Made by a program: the position numbers and the translations under genes | Notes under the pieces: generated by a model | Database searches by the model: none | Seen by the model: the letters and a program-made list of their open reading frames with translations, nothing else | Told to the model about the DNA's origin: nothing | Shown: positions 9,255 to 17,663 of the stretch, one piece after another | How positions within the stretch are numbered: position 1 is the stretch's first letter | Layout of the letters: each line of letters begins with the position of its first letter | NCBI RefSeq assembly: GCF_020907245.1 | Contig: NZ_JAJJWH010000001.1 | Span: 124,001 to 188,000, forward strand | DNA: 64,000 nt | From: Pontibacter harenae | Lineage (GTDB): Bacteria > Bacteroidota > Bacteroidia > Cytophagales > Hymenobacteraceae | Direction of reading: 5' to 3'

Positions 9255-10559
9255 TTAAGAACCTGCATCTGTCTGTAAATCTGAGCGCTTTATAAGCTTC
9301 ACAGAATTGATTCGGTTCTCATCCATAGACAAAACTGCGATGGTAAAAGGTTCGAATTCAATGATTTCTCCTGGAAAAGGAATCTCCCCTAGTACCGAGA
9401 AGATCAGGCCTCCAAGGGTTTCATAATCTCCTTTTGGCAATTCAAGCTCATACTTCTCGTTCAGGTAATCTATTTCGAGGCGAGCACTAAGCAGGTACAT
9501 GTTCTTTTCTGGAAACACCTGCTCCAGCAGTTTGTCTCCGTCATCGTACTCGTCCTGTATATCCCCAAAAATTTCTTCTATGATATCTTCTACTGTAACT
9601 ATTCCTGCCGTACCGCCAAACTCATCTACCACTACCGCCATTGTTCGGTGCTCCGTCACGAAATGCACAAACAGTTCGCTAGCCAGCATACTTTCAGGCA
9701 CTACGCTTACTGGCGCTATAACATCGCTCAAGCTTTTTGGCTGCTTAAACATAGCCATTTGGTGGCAATACCCAATAATGTTGTCAATGTTGTTTTTGTA
9801 GACAAGCAGCTTTGAGTGGCCTGTATCTATAAATGTCTGCCTCAGCTTTTCGATAGAGTCGTTCACTTCTACTGCCTCAATCTCGGTGCGTGGCACCATA
9901 CACTCCCGCACCCGCACGTTCTTAAACTCTAACGCGTTATGGAAGATATCAGAATCTACTTCAGGGGCACTATTGTTTGGGCTAGGCTTATATAGTCTGT
10001 TCTTGATGTAGGCATCTAGGTCTGTATTTCCGAAAACGGGTTTATCTTCTGAAAACTCGATTTTGAAAAACTTTTCTGCCACCAATTTGCTCATGCCCAC
10101 AATTAGGAACACCACGGGGTACAGCAGGTAATAAAAGAAAAGGATAGGCACTGCAAGTGCCTGCAACATAAAGTTGGGGTTTATAACAAACAGACTTTTA
10201 GGAAGGAACTCAGCCGTAAGAAGCACGACTACTGTGGCCAGCATTACCTGTAGCACTAGAATAAGGGCAGTTATTTGTAACGGATCTGGCAAATAGCTAT
10301 ACAGCAGGTTGTTCAGCACGCCAGCTATCACAAAGCCATATAATACCAGCGCAATAGTGTTGCCTATAAGCGTGGTGCCCATCAGGCGCGCTGGCCGCTG
10401 CAGCAAGTGCCACAATATGCGTCCTGACAACTGTCCGTTTTTTTCATCCAGCTCAATTTGTAGTTTGTTCGCTGTCATAAACGCTACCTCTACACCAGAG
10501 AAAAACGCAGAAAGTAACAAAGCTACAAGAAGTAGAATAAGCTGATTGGGTTCTACCAT
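9255..10559 (-). CDS. CNNM/CorC-type hemolysin family protein (GldE-like)
   Basis: A 434-residue membrane protein with an N-terminal CNNM (DUF21) transmembrane domain (about residues 1-190), two CBS domains (about residues 215-335, with MVPRTEIEAV and VVDEFGGTAGIVTVEDIIEEI) and a C-terminal CorC_HlyC domain ending near residue 425. The family is linked to magnesium or cobalt handling. In gliding Bacteroidota the related GldE has the same architecture, but motility function cannot be inferred here. A 57-residue membrane gene lies upstream and the PpiD-like gene downstream, in the order I recall for related genomes. Confidence 0.88.
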   Translation of the reverse strand: MVEPNQLILLLVALLLSAFFSGVEVAFMTANKLQIELDEKNGQLSGRILWHLLQRPARLMGTTLIGNTIALVLYGFVIAGVLNNLLYSYLPDPLQITALILVLQVMLATVVVLLTAEFLPKSLFVINPNFMLQALAVPILFFYYLLYPVVFLIVGMSKLVAEKFFKIEFSEDKPVFGNTDLDAYIKNRLYKPSPNNSAPEVDSDIFHNALEFKNVRVRECMVPRTEIEAVEVNDSIEKLRQTFIDTGHSKLLVYKNNIDNIIGYCHQMAMFKQPKSLSDVIAPVSVVPESMLASELFVHFVTEHRTMAVVVDEFGGTAGIVTVEDIIEEIFGDIQDEYDDGDKLLEQVFPEKNMYLLSARLEIDYLNEKYELELPKGDYETLGGLIFSVLGEIPFPGEIIEFEPFTIAVLSMDENRINSVKLIKRSDLQTDAGS

Positions 10560-10699
10560 TTACAAATGATAATATTACAAAAGGGCTTTAGAGCGATTTC
10601 CATTGTTTCTTGACTACTTCCTTTTAGTAGCCACACAGTATTAAATGCTCCATTTATGACTCTAATGGAGCCAGTCACCTGAACACTTAAATAATTTGG

Positions 10700-10873
10700 T
10701 TAAGCCTTTTTATTCTTTTTGCGGTAACCATAAATTATATAAAATGCGAGGCCAATCATAAATATCCAGTAGTTCTCAGCAACTCCTGCCCCAGTTATAC
10801 TTTGATGTACACCAATAACCATCGCCACGAAGGCCAATGATAATAAAATTGTATTAACTAAACTTTGGTTCAT
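10700..10873 (-). CDS. 57-residue two-helix membrane protein coupled to lptC
   Basis: Reading the minus strand from ATG 10873 gives an uninterrupted 57-residue frame ending in TAA at 10700. It has two hydrophobic stretches (about residues 8-22 and 36-49), a short loop with GAGVAENYW, and a basic tail RKKNKKA consistent with the positive-inside rule. Its ATG overlaps the lptC stop in an ATGA arrangement, the usual signature of translational coupling. The family is not recognised. Coupling to lptC suggests an envelope role, but this is inference. It is shorter than many gene-calling cut-offs and easily missed. Confidence 0.75.
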   Translation of the reverse strand: MNQSLVNTILLSLAFVAMVIGVHQSITGAGVAENYWIFMIGLAFYIIYGYRKKNKKA

Positions 10874-11412
10874 TGTTGCTTTAAATCGAATGTACCAGTC
10901 GGGTTGAGTATTACATAATCAGAAAAGTCCTGCTTTGCCTTGAGGCCATTGCCCATTAGTATCCTTTCTGGGGTTGTGATTTTCACAAACTTATCGGTAT
11001 AAATATCGCCCTTTCTTTGGTCCCAATACAACTCTTCGGTCTCCAGCTTCTCTTTTTTAATGATATTTTCTACCACCACGTTGCCTCTGGCTAAGTACAG
11101 GCTCTTGTTACGCTCCTGCTTGCCGTAATTTGCTCGTAGGGTAGACGAAATCTCTCCTGGCTTCTGCTCGTAAAACTCTACATACAGGCCATCAGGATAA
11201 ACGCTGTTTCCATCATCAAATTCCTGCTGCACAGGAGCCTCCAGCTTTACAAGCACCTTAGCCGAGTCGCTGTAGAGGGTTGTAACATTTTTGTTTTCTA
11301 TAAGCGGCCCTGAATATTTTAGTTCGCTATCAGGGTCCTTTAGATCTTTATTACAACCAAAGCCAACAACAGCTAAAATAGTTAAAAGCACTGGCACCCA
11401 TGCTTTGCGCAT
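10870..11412 (-). CDS. lptC: LPS export lipoprotein-type LptC
   Basis: LptC bridges the inner-membrane LptBFG complex and the periplasmic LptA filament. The 180-residue product begins MRKAWVPVLL and has a lipoprotein signal with lipobox VGFGC (Cys at about residue 20), unlike the plain transmembrane anchor of E. coli LptC. The body has the OstA-like beta-jellyroll pattern, with repeated short strands such as SLYLARGNVVVEN, ETEELYWDQRKGDIYTDKFVKI and a final GTFDLKQQ. The frame is open upstream to 11454, but 11412 (or ATG 11418) puts the signal peptide at the N-terminus. It is separated from the upstream outer-membrane protein gene by a terminator-like hairpin. Confidence 0.88.
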   Translation of the reverse strand: MRKAWVPVLLTILAVVGFGCNKDLKDPDSELKYSGPLIENKNVTTLYSDSAKVLVKLEAPVQQEFDDGNSVYPDGLYVEFYEQKPGEISSTLRANYGKQERNKSLYLARGNVVVENIIKKEKLETEELYWDQRKGDIYTDKFVKITTPERILMGNGLKAKQDFSDYVILNPTGTFDLKQQ

Positions 11413-11497
11413 ATGCATAGATATTTTAATAGAATGTAAAATTAATAGATACAAGAGAAATTTATAAGTTTCTGTTCCCTATCCAACTATTGAGCCA

Positions 11498-11533
11498 TAA
11501 AAAAAGCCGCTTTTCAACGGCTTTTCTTTTTTG
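11498..11533 (-). terminator. Intrinsic terminator after the outer-membrane protein gene
   Basis: Arms AAAAGCCG (11502-11509) and CGGCTTTT (11518-11525) flank loop CTTTTCAA. On the minus strand the hairpin is followed by a T-run complementary to the A-tract at 11499-11505. It sits 18 bases beyond the stop of the outer-membrane protein gene. Confidence 0.75.
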
Positions 11534-11550
11534 TAAAATAAGTTTAGTAC

Positions 11551-12843
11551 TTATTCAATTCTACGCTTGATAAACCACCTGCTGTTAACTGTAAAGCCAA
11601 CATTAAACTGCAAGTAGTTCTCAGAAATCAAACCATTATCAGTAGTGCCTCTGTTTCCGAAGGCAAAAGATGTGTTCAGGTTATACATTTCGTAAAGAGA
11701 TGAGCGACCGATTGGGAAAGAAAATCCTATAGTTGCCCCCTTATCTTTTACCTGCTCGTTTCCTATCTGGTACTGCGTATTGCTATAGTAAAGTCCTCCT
11801 CTGTAAGTAACACGCGCAAAGTAATTGTTTACAGATGTTGCATTTGGCGTATACTCACCGCCCAAAGCCACACGGTAACTGTCAGCTAGCTCCTGCTCTC
11901 CGCTGTAGCTCCTGAACTGTGACCATTGCTGGCTATGGAACTCTGCCCCAACCGTTAAGTTAGAACCGTTATCTATGCTAATACCAGCACGTAAGCTAGC
12001 TGGTAACTGAAGAGTTGTTTCAGAGGAGTCTGGCAAAATATTTTCTGCGAGTACGCTTTCATAAACAGTCCTACGCTCGTACGACGACTTTTGCTTTGCA
12101 TTAAGGTCAGCCTCTAAACTGTAAAGGCCTGCTGCACTAACAAACAGCTTGTCTTTTAGCTTCTGCCTATAGTTTGCGCCTCCTCTAAACAACAAACCAC
12201 TGTAACGAGTGCGCTCACTGTAGACTACACGCTCTTCGTTTATACCTGACAGCGTCTCATCCCGAACAAGTGAAGAAGATTCTTTTGCAATAGTACCAAA
12301 CAAGTAAGATGCACTGGCACCTATGGTAAGTCCGTTCACTATTCTGAATCCGTGCCCGAAGTACAATTCGGAAATACCGCCCTCTCCTGAGTACTGCTCG
12401 TTTACAGTAGCATTTGGATTACTGACAAGCGGAGCTACAGTATTAATCTGATAATCAACAGAGCTGTAAGGGCGTAGGCTTAAGGCTGTGCTCCAACGTT
12501 TTGATAATGGCACACCTATCGTTAAGAGGTTTATGTTAGCGTTACCGTCCAACTGCGACGTATTGCCATCGCTTAGGCTTTTAAACTGCCCCCCAATACC
12601 TACATCGAATACAGTTATGCTATTATAATACAGCAAGGCTGGGTTTGCAGTATTTGGCTGAAAGCTATTCGCTGCACTTATTCCCACACCTGCCATACCT
12701 GCATTGCGTATAGTGCCGAGGTTTGTATTTAACTCGCCCAAACCGTAGCGGGAATAAGGTGTGTTACCTATGTTTTGTGCCTGTAAGCTATGTGTAAAGC
12801 CTAGCAATACAGCACAAATCAGCACACGAAATGTTTTATGCAT
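11551..12843 (-). CDS. Outer-membrane beta-barrel protein
   Basis: A 430-residue protein with a signal peptide (cleavage after about residue 22, LQAQ) and a mature N-terminus NIGNTPYSRYGLGEL. Alternating aromatic and polar strands then run to a terminal strand that ends in basic residues (RWFIKRRIE). The NTPYSRYG opening and AGMAGVGISA segment are typical of Bacteroidota FadL/PorV-like barrels; a transported substrate cannot be named. Its start overlaps the coaX stop by eight bases, indicating coupled translation with the upstream gene. A terminator follows it. Confidence 0.8.
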   Translation of the reverse strand: MHKTFRVLICAVLLGFTHSLQAQNIGNTPYSRYGLGELNTNLGTIRNAGMAGVGISAANSFQPNTANPALLYYNSITVFDVGIGGQFKSLSDGNTSQLDGNANINLLTIGVPLSKRWSTALSLRPYSSVDYQINTVAPLVSNPNATVNEQYSGEGGISELYFGHGFRIVNGLTIGASASYLFGTIAKESSSLVRDETLSGINEERVVYSERTRYSGLLFRGGANYRQKLKDKLFVSAAGLYSLEADLNAKQKSSYERRTVYESVLAENILPDSSETTLQLPASLRAGISIDNGSNLTVGAEFHSQQWSQFRSYSGEQELADSYRVALGGEYTPNATSVNNYFARVTYRGGLYYSNTQYQIGNEQVKDKGATIGFSFPIGRSSLYEMYNLNTSFAFGNRGTTDNGLISENYLQFNVGFTVNSRWFIKRRIE

Positions 12844-13555
12844 TATGTATCAATATTCTGTGAAGCCCCAATAAAACTAACTCGGGAATCACAAAGATGC
12901 GTCCTTTTAAGTTAGTTTCAAAAAATCCTGCATCGCCTCCGCAAAGTATAACAAGCAAATCTTCTGACTTTTGCTCGTAAGCTTGAATGATGCCGTTTAC
13001 CTCGGCACAAGTTCCAGCTAACACACCGCTTAGTATAGATTCTTGAGTGGTTTGGCCTGTCAAAGGAAAATGCTCTGAGGTTTGCTGTACTAACGGCAGG
13101 CGCCCTGTAAAAGTATGCAGGGCTTTGAATTTCATGTTGATGCCTGGCGAAATACCTCCACCGTGGTACTGCCCCTGGTTATCGGTGAAATCGTAGGTGA
13201 TGCAGGTGCCAGCGTCTATTACCAGGCAGTTGCGCTGCGGGAAAAGAAATTTAGCTCCTACTGCTCCTGCAATTCTGTCTACCCCTAAGGTTTCGGGGGT
13301 TTTGTAAAGAATATTAATAGGCAAAGCTGCCTGTGGTGTAAGCTCTAACAACTTACCCCGCACAGACAGCTCTTGCCTTATATTTTGCGTTTCTTTGGCT
13401 ACTGAGGCAACTATAGCATTGTCAAAAGTAGAGTTTGCCACTACTTCTGGCAACTGGCTTTTCGCTTCAAAATAACCTTGCTTTACCAGCTGGCTATTTT
13501 CAAAGACACCATACTTCGTGCCTGTGTTGCCTATGTCTACAACCAAATTGCGCAT
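12836..13555 (-). CDS. coaX: Type III pantothenate kinase CoaX
   Basis: CoaX phosphorylates pantothenate, the first committed step of coenzyme A synthesis, and belongs to the ASKHA fold. The 239-residue product has the phosphate-1 motif VVDIGNTGTK at the N-terminus, the pantothenate/dimer region with LGVDRIAG, phosphate-2 motif VIDAGTCITYD and GGGISPGINMKF. Type III kinases are insensitive to CoA feedback and prefer a monovalent cation. The stop overlaps the start of the outer-membrane protein gene, and the stop of the upstream pseudouridine synthase gene is six bases away, so the three genes are likely co-transcribed. Confidence 0.95.
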   Translation of the reverse strand: MRNLVVDIGNTGTKYGVFENSQLVKQGYFEAKSQLPEVVANSTFDNAIVASVAKETQNIRQELSVRGKLLELTPQAALPINILYKTPETLGVDRIAGAVGAKFLFPQRNCLVIDAGTCITYDFTDNQGQYHGGGISPGINMKFKALHTFTGRLPLVQQTSEHFPLTGQTTQESILSGVLAGTCAEVNGIIQAYEQKSEDLLVILCGGDAGFFETNLKGRIFVIPELVLLGLHRILIHNA

Positions 13556-13561
13556 GTATGC

Positions 13562-15349
13562 TTACATGAAGTACTTCAGGCGTACAACTTCTTTCTCGGT
13601 TAGGTAACGCCAGTTACCACGAGGAAGGTCTTTTTTGGTTAAGCCAGCGTACTGTACGCGGTCCAGAGTTACCACTTCGTAGCCCAGGTGCTCAAAAATG
13701 CGGCGCACAATGCGGTTACGGCCAATGTGGATTTCCAGTCCCAAAAATTTCTTCGTATCACCCAGCATGGCCACGTCATCTACTTCTGCTTTACCATCCT
13801 CCAGTTCCACACCTTCTGCTACTTTGGCAAAGTCTTCCTTCGTGATCGGCTTATCAAGCTCTACCTGATAAATCTTTCGCACATCGTTAGACGGATGCGT
13901 TAGCTTTTGCGCCAGTTCGCCATCGTTGGTAAATAGCAGTAAACCTGTAGTATTGCGGTCCAGGCGGCCAACTGGGAAAATACGCTCACTAGAAGCTTTC
14001 TCCACCAGGCTCATTACTGTCTTTCTTCCTTCTGGATCTTCTGTCGTGGTAATGAAATCTTTTGGCTTGTTCAGTAACACGTACACCAGCTTTTCGCGGT
14101 TCAGTATTTTTTTACCATACTGGATGGTGTCTGAAGGCTTTACCTTATAGCCCATTTCCGTAATTACCTCACCGTTTACTTTTATTTCACCAGATTCGAT
14201 TAAGCTATCAGCCTCTCTTCTGGAACAAACACCTGCATTGGCTATATATCGATTCAGGCGGATTGTACCGTCATCATCTTTATCTTTTATGTTTGATTTT
14301 TTAATGCGAGGATTGTTGTCGTAGCGGCTCAGGTTATAGCTTGGAGCCTCCTGAGTACGTTCGCCGTCGTTGAAACGGCCTCTGCGGTCGCCACTGCCGA
14401 ACGACTTTTTGTCGCCTTCTTCGCGTTTCGGGCTAAAGCTGCGCTTTTCACGGTCGCCGCCGAAGCTTTTTCTCTCGCCACCTTCTCTGCGGTCGCCGCC
14501 GAACGAACGGCGCTCTCCGCCCTCTCTACGATCTGAATTGAAAGAGCGTCTTTCGCCGTCTTCTCTTCTATCGTTTCCAAAAGAACGTTTTTCACCTCCG
14601 AAGCTACGGCGTTCGCCGCTTTCTCTTCTATCATCCCTGCGGTCAGAACCAAAACGGTTGTCTCCTCTTTCAGAATTAAAAGAATGACGCTCTTCGCCGC
14701 CCTCGCGTTCAGGACGCTTTGAACGGTCATTTCCGAAGTTGCGTTTTTCGCCTCCTTCACGGCGGTCACCATATGGTTTTCTGTCGCCACCCTCTCTTCT
14801 GTCAGTGTTGAAAGAACGATGTTCGCCGCCATCTTCTCTACGATCTCTGTTAAAAGGTTTTCTGTCGCCTTCTTCGCGTCTTGGTGTGAAAGAACGGTTT
14901 TCACGGTCTCCACCGAAGCTGCGTCTTTCGCCGCCCTCTCTACGGTCACCGCCAAAAGACCTGCGCTCGCCTCCTTCTCTACCTTCACGGTTTGGTCGGT
15001 CACTGTTAAAGCTTCTTTTTTCTCCGCCTTCTCTGCGGTCGCCACCGAACGAACGACGCTCTCCGCCCTCTCTACGATCCGAATTAAAAGAGCGTCTTTC
15101 GCCACTTTCTCTTCTGTCAGAGCCAAATGAGCGTTTTTCACCACCCTCTCTTCTATCGCCTCCGAAAGAACGTTTTTCGCCTCCGAAGCTACGGCGTTCA
15201 CCGCCCTCTCTTCCTTCGGCTTTATCTCTTCTATTAAAAATTTTCTTTTCTCCCCTGTCGTTGTTTGGTCTGTCAGACGAGCTTCTGTCTGAGCCTCTTC
15301 TACCTGTTCCTTCGCTATCGCGGTCAGGTCTTTCGTTATCTCTTGCCAT
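13562..15349 (-). CDS. RsuA/RluB-family pseudouridine synthase with long Arg/Gly-rich repeat tail
   Basis: A 595-residue protein. The C-terminal ~235 residues form a standard RsuA/RluB-type rRNA pseudouridine synthase: an S4 RNA-binding domain (about residues 360-405, IRLNRYIANAGVCSRREAD) and the catalytic motif GRLDRNTTGLLLFTNDGE (about residues 457-474, with the catalytic Asp). The first ~340 residues are a low-complexity array of imperfect units such as REGGERRSFGGDR and REGGEKRSFNSDR. This tail is rich in Arg, Gly, Ser, Asp and Glu, is probably disordered and probably binds RNA. Typical family members are about 240-300 residues, so the tail more than doubles the length. It heads the series with coaX; scpB lies upstream beyond a hairpin. 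Confidence 0.92.
   Translation of the reverse strand: MARDNERPDRDSEGTGRRGSDRSSSDRPNNDRGEKKIFNRRDKAEGREGGERRSFGGEKRSFGGDRREGGEKRSFGSDRRESGERRSFNSDRREGGERRSFGGDRREGGEKRSFNSDRPNREGREGGERRSFGGDRREGGERRSFGGDRENRSFTPRREEGDRKPFNRDRREDGGEHRSFNTDRREGGDRKPYGDRREGGEKRNFGNDRSKRPEREGGEERHSFNSERGDNRFGSDRRDDRRESGERRSFGGEKRSFGNDRREDGERRSFNSDRREGGERRSFGGDRREGGERKSFGGDREKRSFSPKREEGDKKSFGSGDRRGRFNDGERTQEAPSYNLSRYDNNPRIKKSNIKDKDDDGTIRLNRYIANAGVCSRREADSLIESGEIKVNGEVITEMGYKVKPSDTIQYGKKILNREKLVYVLLNKPKDFITTTEDPEGRKTVMSLVEKASSERIFPVGRLDRNTTGLLLFTNDGELAQKLTHPSNDVRKIYQVELDKPITKEDFAKVAEGVELEDGKAEVDDVAMLGDTKKFLGLEIHIGRNRIVRRIFEHLGYEVVTLDRVQYAGLTKKDLPRGNWRYLTEKEVVRLKYFM
14390..15200 (-). repeat. Degenerate in-frame repeat array in the pseudouridine synthase gene
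   Basis: About 800 bases encode imperfect repeats of 12-15 residues (GGERRSFGGDRRE types). Larger duplications sit on top. The segment around 14497-14560 and that around 15042-15105 are nearly identical at DNA level, with differences mostly at third codon positions, implying segmental duplication followed by drift. The array also keeps long open frames on the opposite strand, which are by-products of its composition. Confidence 0.85.
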
Positions 15350-15482
15350 TATGTTAATGTTAATGATGCAGTATCTCTACTGTACCTTGTATGTGCAGTA
15401 TTGCAATGTTATTGTAATGTATACTATAAAGTTTAGCTAAGGGATGCTGGTGCCGAATCAAAATAAACTTTAGAATAAGCCT

Positions 15483-15522
15483 TATCTATGAGATGAATGG
15501 CCTCTTATTCATCTCATAGATA
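15483..15522. terminator. Perfect hairpin between scpB and the pseudouridine synthase gene
   Basis: Sixteen-base perfect arms (TATCTATGAGATGAAT at 15483-15498 and its complement at 15507-15522) enclose an eight-base loop. The stem is AT-rich and lacks a long T-run on the minus strand. It may end the scpB transcript or stabilise an mRNA end, and is less certain as a terminator than the others here. Confidence 0.5.
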
Positions 15523-15556
15523 GCTTTTAACTTCTAATGTCTGATTTGCCGTAACT

Positions 15557-16117
15557 TTAATCAGCTGTTTCGCCTATCACGTTTTCTTCTGAGGCGAAAT
15601 CTTTTAGCTGCGGAAGGTCTTTGATGTGGTTGATGCCAAAGTAATCCATAAACTTCTGAGAGGTGCCGTAGAGCACGGGGCGGCCAATTGTTTCAGCTTT
15701 GCCCTTTATTTCCAGCAGCTCTTTTTCCAGGAGTTTCTGAATGGCGTAGTCGCAGCCCACCCCACGTATCTGCTCTACCTGCGATCTGGTAATAGGCTGC
15801 TTATAGGCAATAATTGCCAGCGTCTCCAACGAAGACGCTGACAGTTTTTTCTTGGACTTGTGCTTAAGATAGGTACTAACAGAATCCTGGTACTCGGGCT
15901 TGGTCAGGAATTGGTAGCCGCCCCCGATCGCGTAGATCTGGAATGCGAAATGCTGTTCCCTTAATTGCTCGTTTATTCCTTCAACTGCTTCCAACACATC
16001 GCTTACAAGCACTTCCATCTCCAGCGACTCTTGCAAGCAGCGCTGAATTTCTTCTATACTAATAGGCGATTGGGCACAAAAAACGAGTGCCTGAATATGA
16101 TTTTGGAGTATATTCAA
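15557..16117 (-). CDS. scpB: SMC-Scp complex subunit ScpB
   Basis: ScpB is the winged-helix kleisin-associated subunit that, with ScpA and SMC, organises and segregates the chromosome. The 186-residue product shows two winged-helix halves. The second contains the conserved LSASSLETLAIIAYKQPITRSQVEQIRGV block (about residues 93-121), followed by LLEKELLEIKGKAETIGRPVLYGTS. Length is normal. scpA and smc are not in the window. It lies 27 bases downstream of the DksA-like gene on the same strand. Confidence 0.95.
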   Translation of the reverse strand: MNILQNHIQALVFCAQSPISIEEIQRCLQESLEMEVLVSDVLEAVEGINEQLREQHFAFQIYAIGGGYQFLTKPEYQDSVSTYLKHKSKKKLSASSLETLAIIAYKQPITRSQVEQIRGVGCDYAIQKLLEKELLEIKGKAETIGRPVLYGTSQKFMDYFGINHIKDLPQLKDFASEENVIGETAD

Positions 16118-16144
16118 GTGGTAAATGTAATCTGGTGTTTACGC

Positions 16145-16534
16145 TTAGTCGTTACGCTGCAATTTAGCCTCTATGGTATGCTGTGTATGCGGCACGGCAC
16201 GCAATCTCTCTTTCGGGATAAGCTTGCCTGTTACGATACAAACGCCATAGGTGCCATTTTTAATGCGGATCAAAGCATTTTCTAGCTGCTGGATGAACTT
16301 CATCTGGCGCGAAGCTAACTGATTAAGGCTTTCCTTTTCTGCCGTATCAGCACCATCTTCCAACACTTTTGTAGGAGAAGCCGTATTATCGGTACCAGAA
16401 TCGTTTTTGCGGCTCAGGGTCTCTTTAATAAAGACTACTTCCTTTCTTGCATTCGTGAGTTTCTCCTGAATGATGGTTTCGAACTCTGCTAGATCCTCTT
16501 TAGAGTAACGCTGTTTTTCTTCGTTTGTGCTCAT
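16145..16534 (-). CDS. TraR/DksA-family transcription regulator with degenerate zinc site
   Basis: A 129-residue protein with an N-terminal coiled-coil pair (about residues 10-85) and a DksA-type C-terminal segment GTYGVCIVTGKLIPKERLRAVP. DksA proteins bind in the RNA polymerase secondary channel and tune initiation with ppGpp. Only one of the four zinc-ligand cysteines of classical DksA remains (the Cys in GVCIVTG); the second CxxC is replaced by PHTQ. Loss of the zinc site is, from memory, common in the Bacteroidota branch, so this is probably a functional zinc-independent form. It is followed closely by scpB. Confidence 0.88.
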   Translation of the reverse strand: MSTNEEKQRYSKEDLAEFETIIQEKLTNARKEVVFIKETLSRKNDSGTDNTASPTKVLEDGADTAEKESLNQLASRQMKFIQQLENALIRIKNGTYGVCIVTGKLIPKERLRAVPHTQHTIEAKLQRND

Positions 16535-16755
16535 TATGTTGTTATAGAACTTTATCTTTTGATACCCTTCAGCAGGTAAGTCAATTCTTTGGCTTTACTA
16601 GAAGTTCTTTGCCGCATAACAGCCATTAACTCACTTTAGTTTACATTGCTGCAATTCTCTTAAGTGGCTCTGGCTAATATGCTTTACTCCAAACATGTTT
16701 AGCTAATTTTCGTGCAAAAATATAAGTATTATTTATACTTCACTACTGTCGCCTG

Positions 16756-16763
16756 TAATTTTG
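16756..16763 (+). promoter_or_regulatory. Candidate -7 box upstream of the barrel protein gene
   Basis: TAATTTTG matches TAnnTTTG on the plus strand about 120 bases before the chosen ATG. No clear TTTG is seen at the right distance upstream, so support is limited. Confidence 0.35.
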
Positions 16764-16884
16764 CCATATTTTATAGTTTCTTAACATGTGCTAAATGTTT
16801 GAAAATGAGGCAACCGATTTCTGGAACAGATGTTGCTATAGTAGCACAAGACCAAATTGGTTCTTACTAACGAACAGCATACTT

Positions 16885-17511
16885 ATGAAGAAACTATTTT
16901 TTACTTGTATAGCAGCAGTGCTCTTAGGAGCAGGATTGGCACAGGAAGCTACCGCGCAATATCGTGCGCCCAGACGTGCCCCGCAACGCTCTCAGGCAGC
17001 TTCTAACACACCTAATACAGTTATAAAAGTAAATGTGCTAAGCCCCTTTGTATTAACTGGGTCAGGCTTTATAGAACATGCTTTTTCGCCACGTATCAGC
17101 GGGCAAATAGGTGCTTTTGTAACTGGTGCCTCTATTTCGGATGTAAATTTTAAAGGCTACGGCTTTACGCCTGAGGTACGTTATTATTTATCTGAAAATA
17201 AGGAAGCGCCAGCAGGACCTTATGTAGCTGGTTATAGCCGCATCCAGAACTTTAAACTAACGGTACAGGATGAATCCGCAGATAAGGAGTATACTGCCAC
17301 TTATAAACCTATTGGAGCAGGTGTTGCCATCGGTAACCAGTGGATATTTAACAACCACATTGCGCTTGATATTTTCTTGGGGGGAGGCTACAACGGAGGT
17401 AGCTTACAAGTGAACACAGGCACAGAACAAGACTTCGACACAGGCTGGCTAGATATTCTCGGCAGCGGTTTCCGCATCAGACCTGGGTTAACTGTTGGGT
17501 ACAGCTTTTAA
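16885..17511 (+). CDS. Outer-membrane beta-barrel protein (DUF3575-like)
   Basis: The ATG at 16885 begins a signal peptide MKKLFFTCIAAVLLGAG and gives 208 residues; the frame stays open upstream to 16795 but that extension lacks any signal-like start. After a basic Arg/Pro/Gln linker (YRAPRRAPQRSQ) the mature part reads as amphipathic strands, with KVNVLSPFVLTGSGFIEHAF, GYGFTPEVRYYL and a final TVGYSF ending in Phe, the usual barrel C-terminus. It resembles DUF3575-type small barrels of Bacteroidota; function is unknown. It is convergent with ribH across a strong bidirectional terminator. Confidence 0.8.
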   Translation: MKKLFFTCIAAVLLGAGLAQEATAQYRAPRRAPQRSQAASNTPNTVIKVNVLSPFVLTGSGFIEHAFSPRISGQIGAFVTGASISDVNFKGYGFTPEVRYYLSENKEAPAGPYVAGYSRIQNFKLTVQDESADKEYTATYKPIGAGVAIGNQWIFNNHIALDIFLGGGYNGGSLQVNTGTEQDFDTGWLDILGSGFRIRPGLTVGYSF

Positions 17512-17549
17512 TGTTGCGCTAAGTCAGAAACTAGAAATGCAGGAACAGA

Positions 17550-17598
17550 CAGGCCAGCTATACTTACATATTTATAAGTATAGCTGGCCTGCTTTTTT
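17550..17598. terminator. Bidirectional terminator between the barrel gene and ribH
   Basis: A 17-base perfect stem (arms 17550-17566 and 17575-17591; core AGGCCAGC/GCTGGCCT) has an eight-base loop and is followed on the plus strand by CTTTTTT. It separates two convergent genes. Confidence 0.8.
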
Positions 17599-17663
17599 CC
17601 AGATTTTCAGTTGTTCGCTACATCCTGAAAATCTTTTAATCCTGTGAATCCTGATTCGAAATA

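Noticed and set aside
14390-15200. CRISPR-like periodic repeats
   Set aside because: Repeats are in-frame protein units without unique spacers of constant length and lie inside a gene.
14739-15440. 233-codon plus-strand frame across the repeat array
   Set aside because: It is the mirror of the Arg/Gly repeat; Ser/Pro/Leu composition is forced by the repeat codons.
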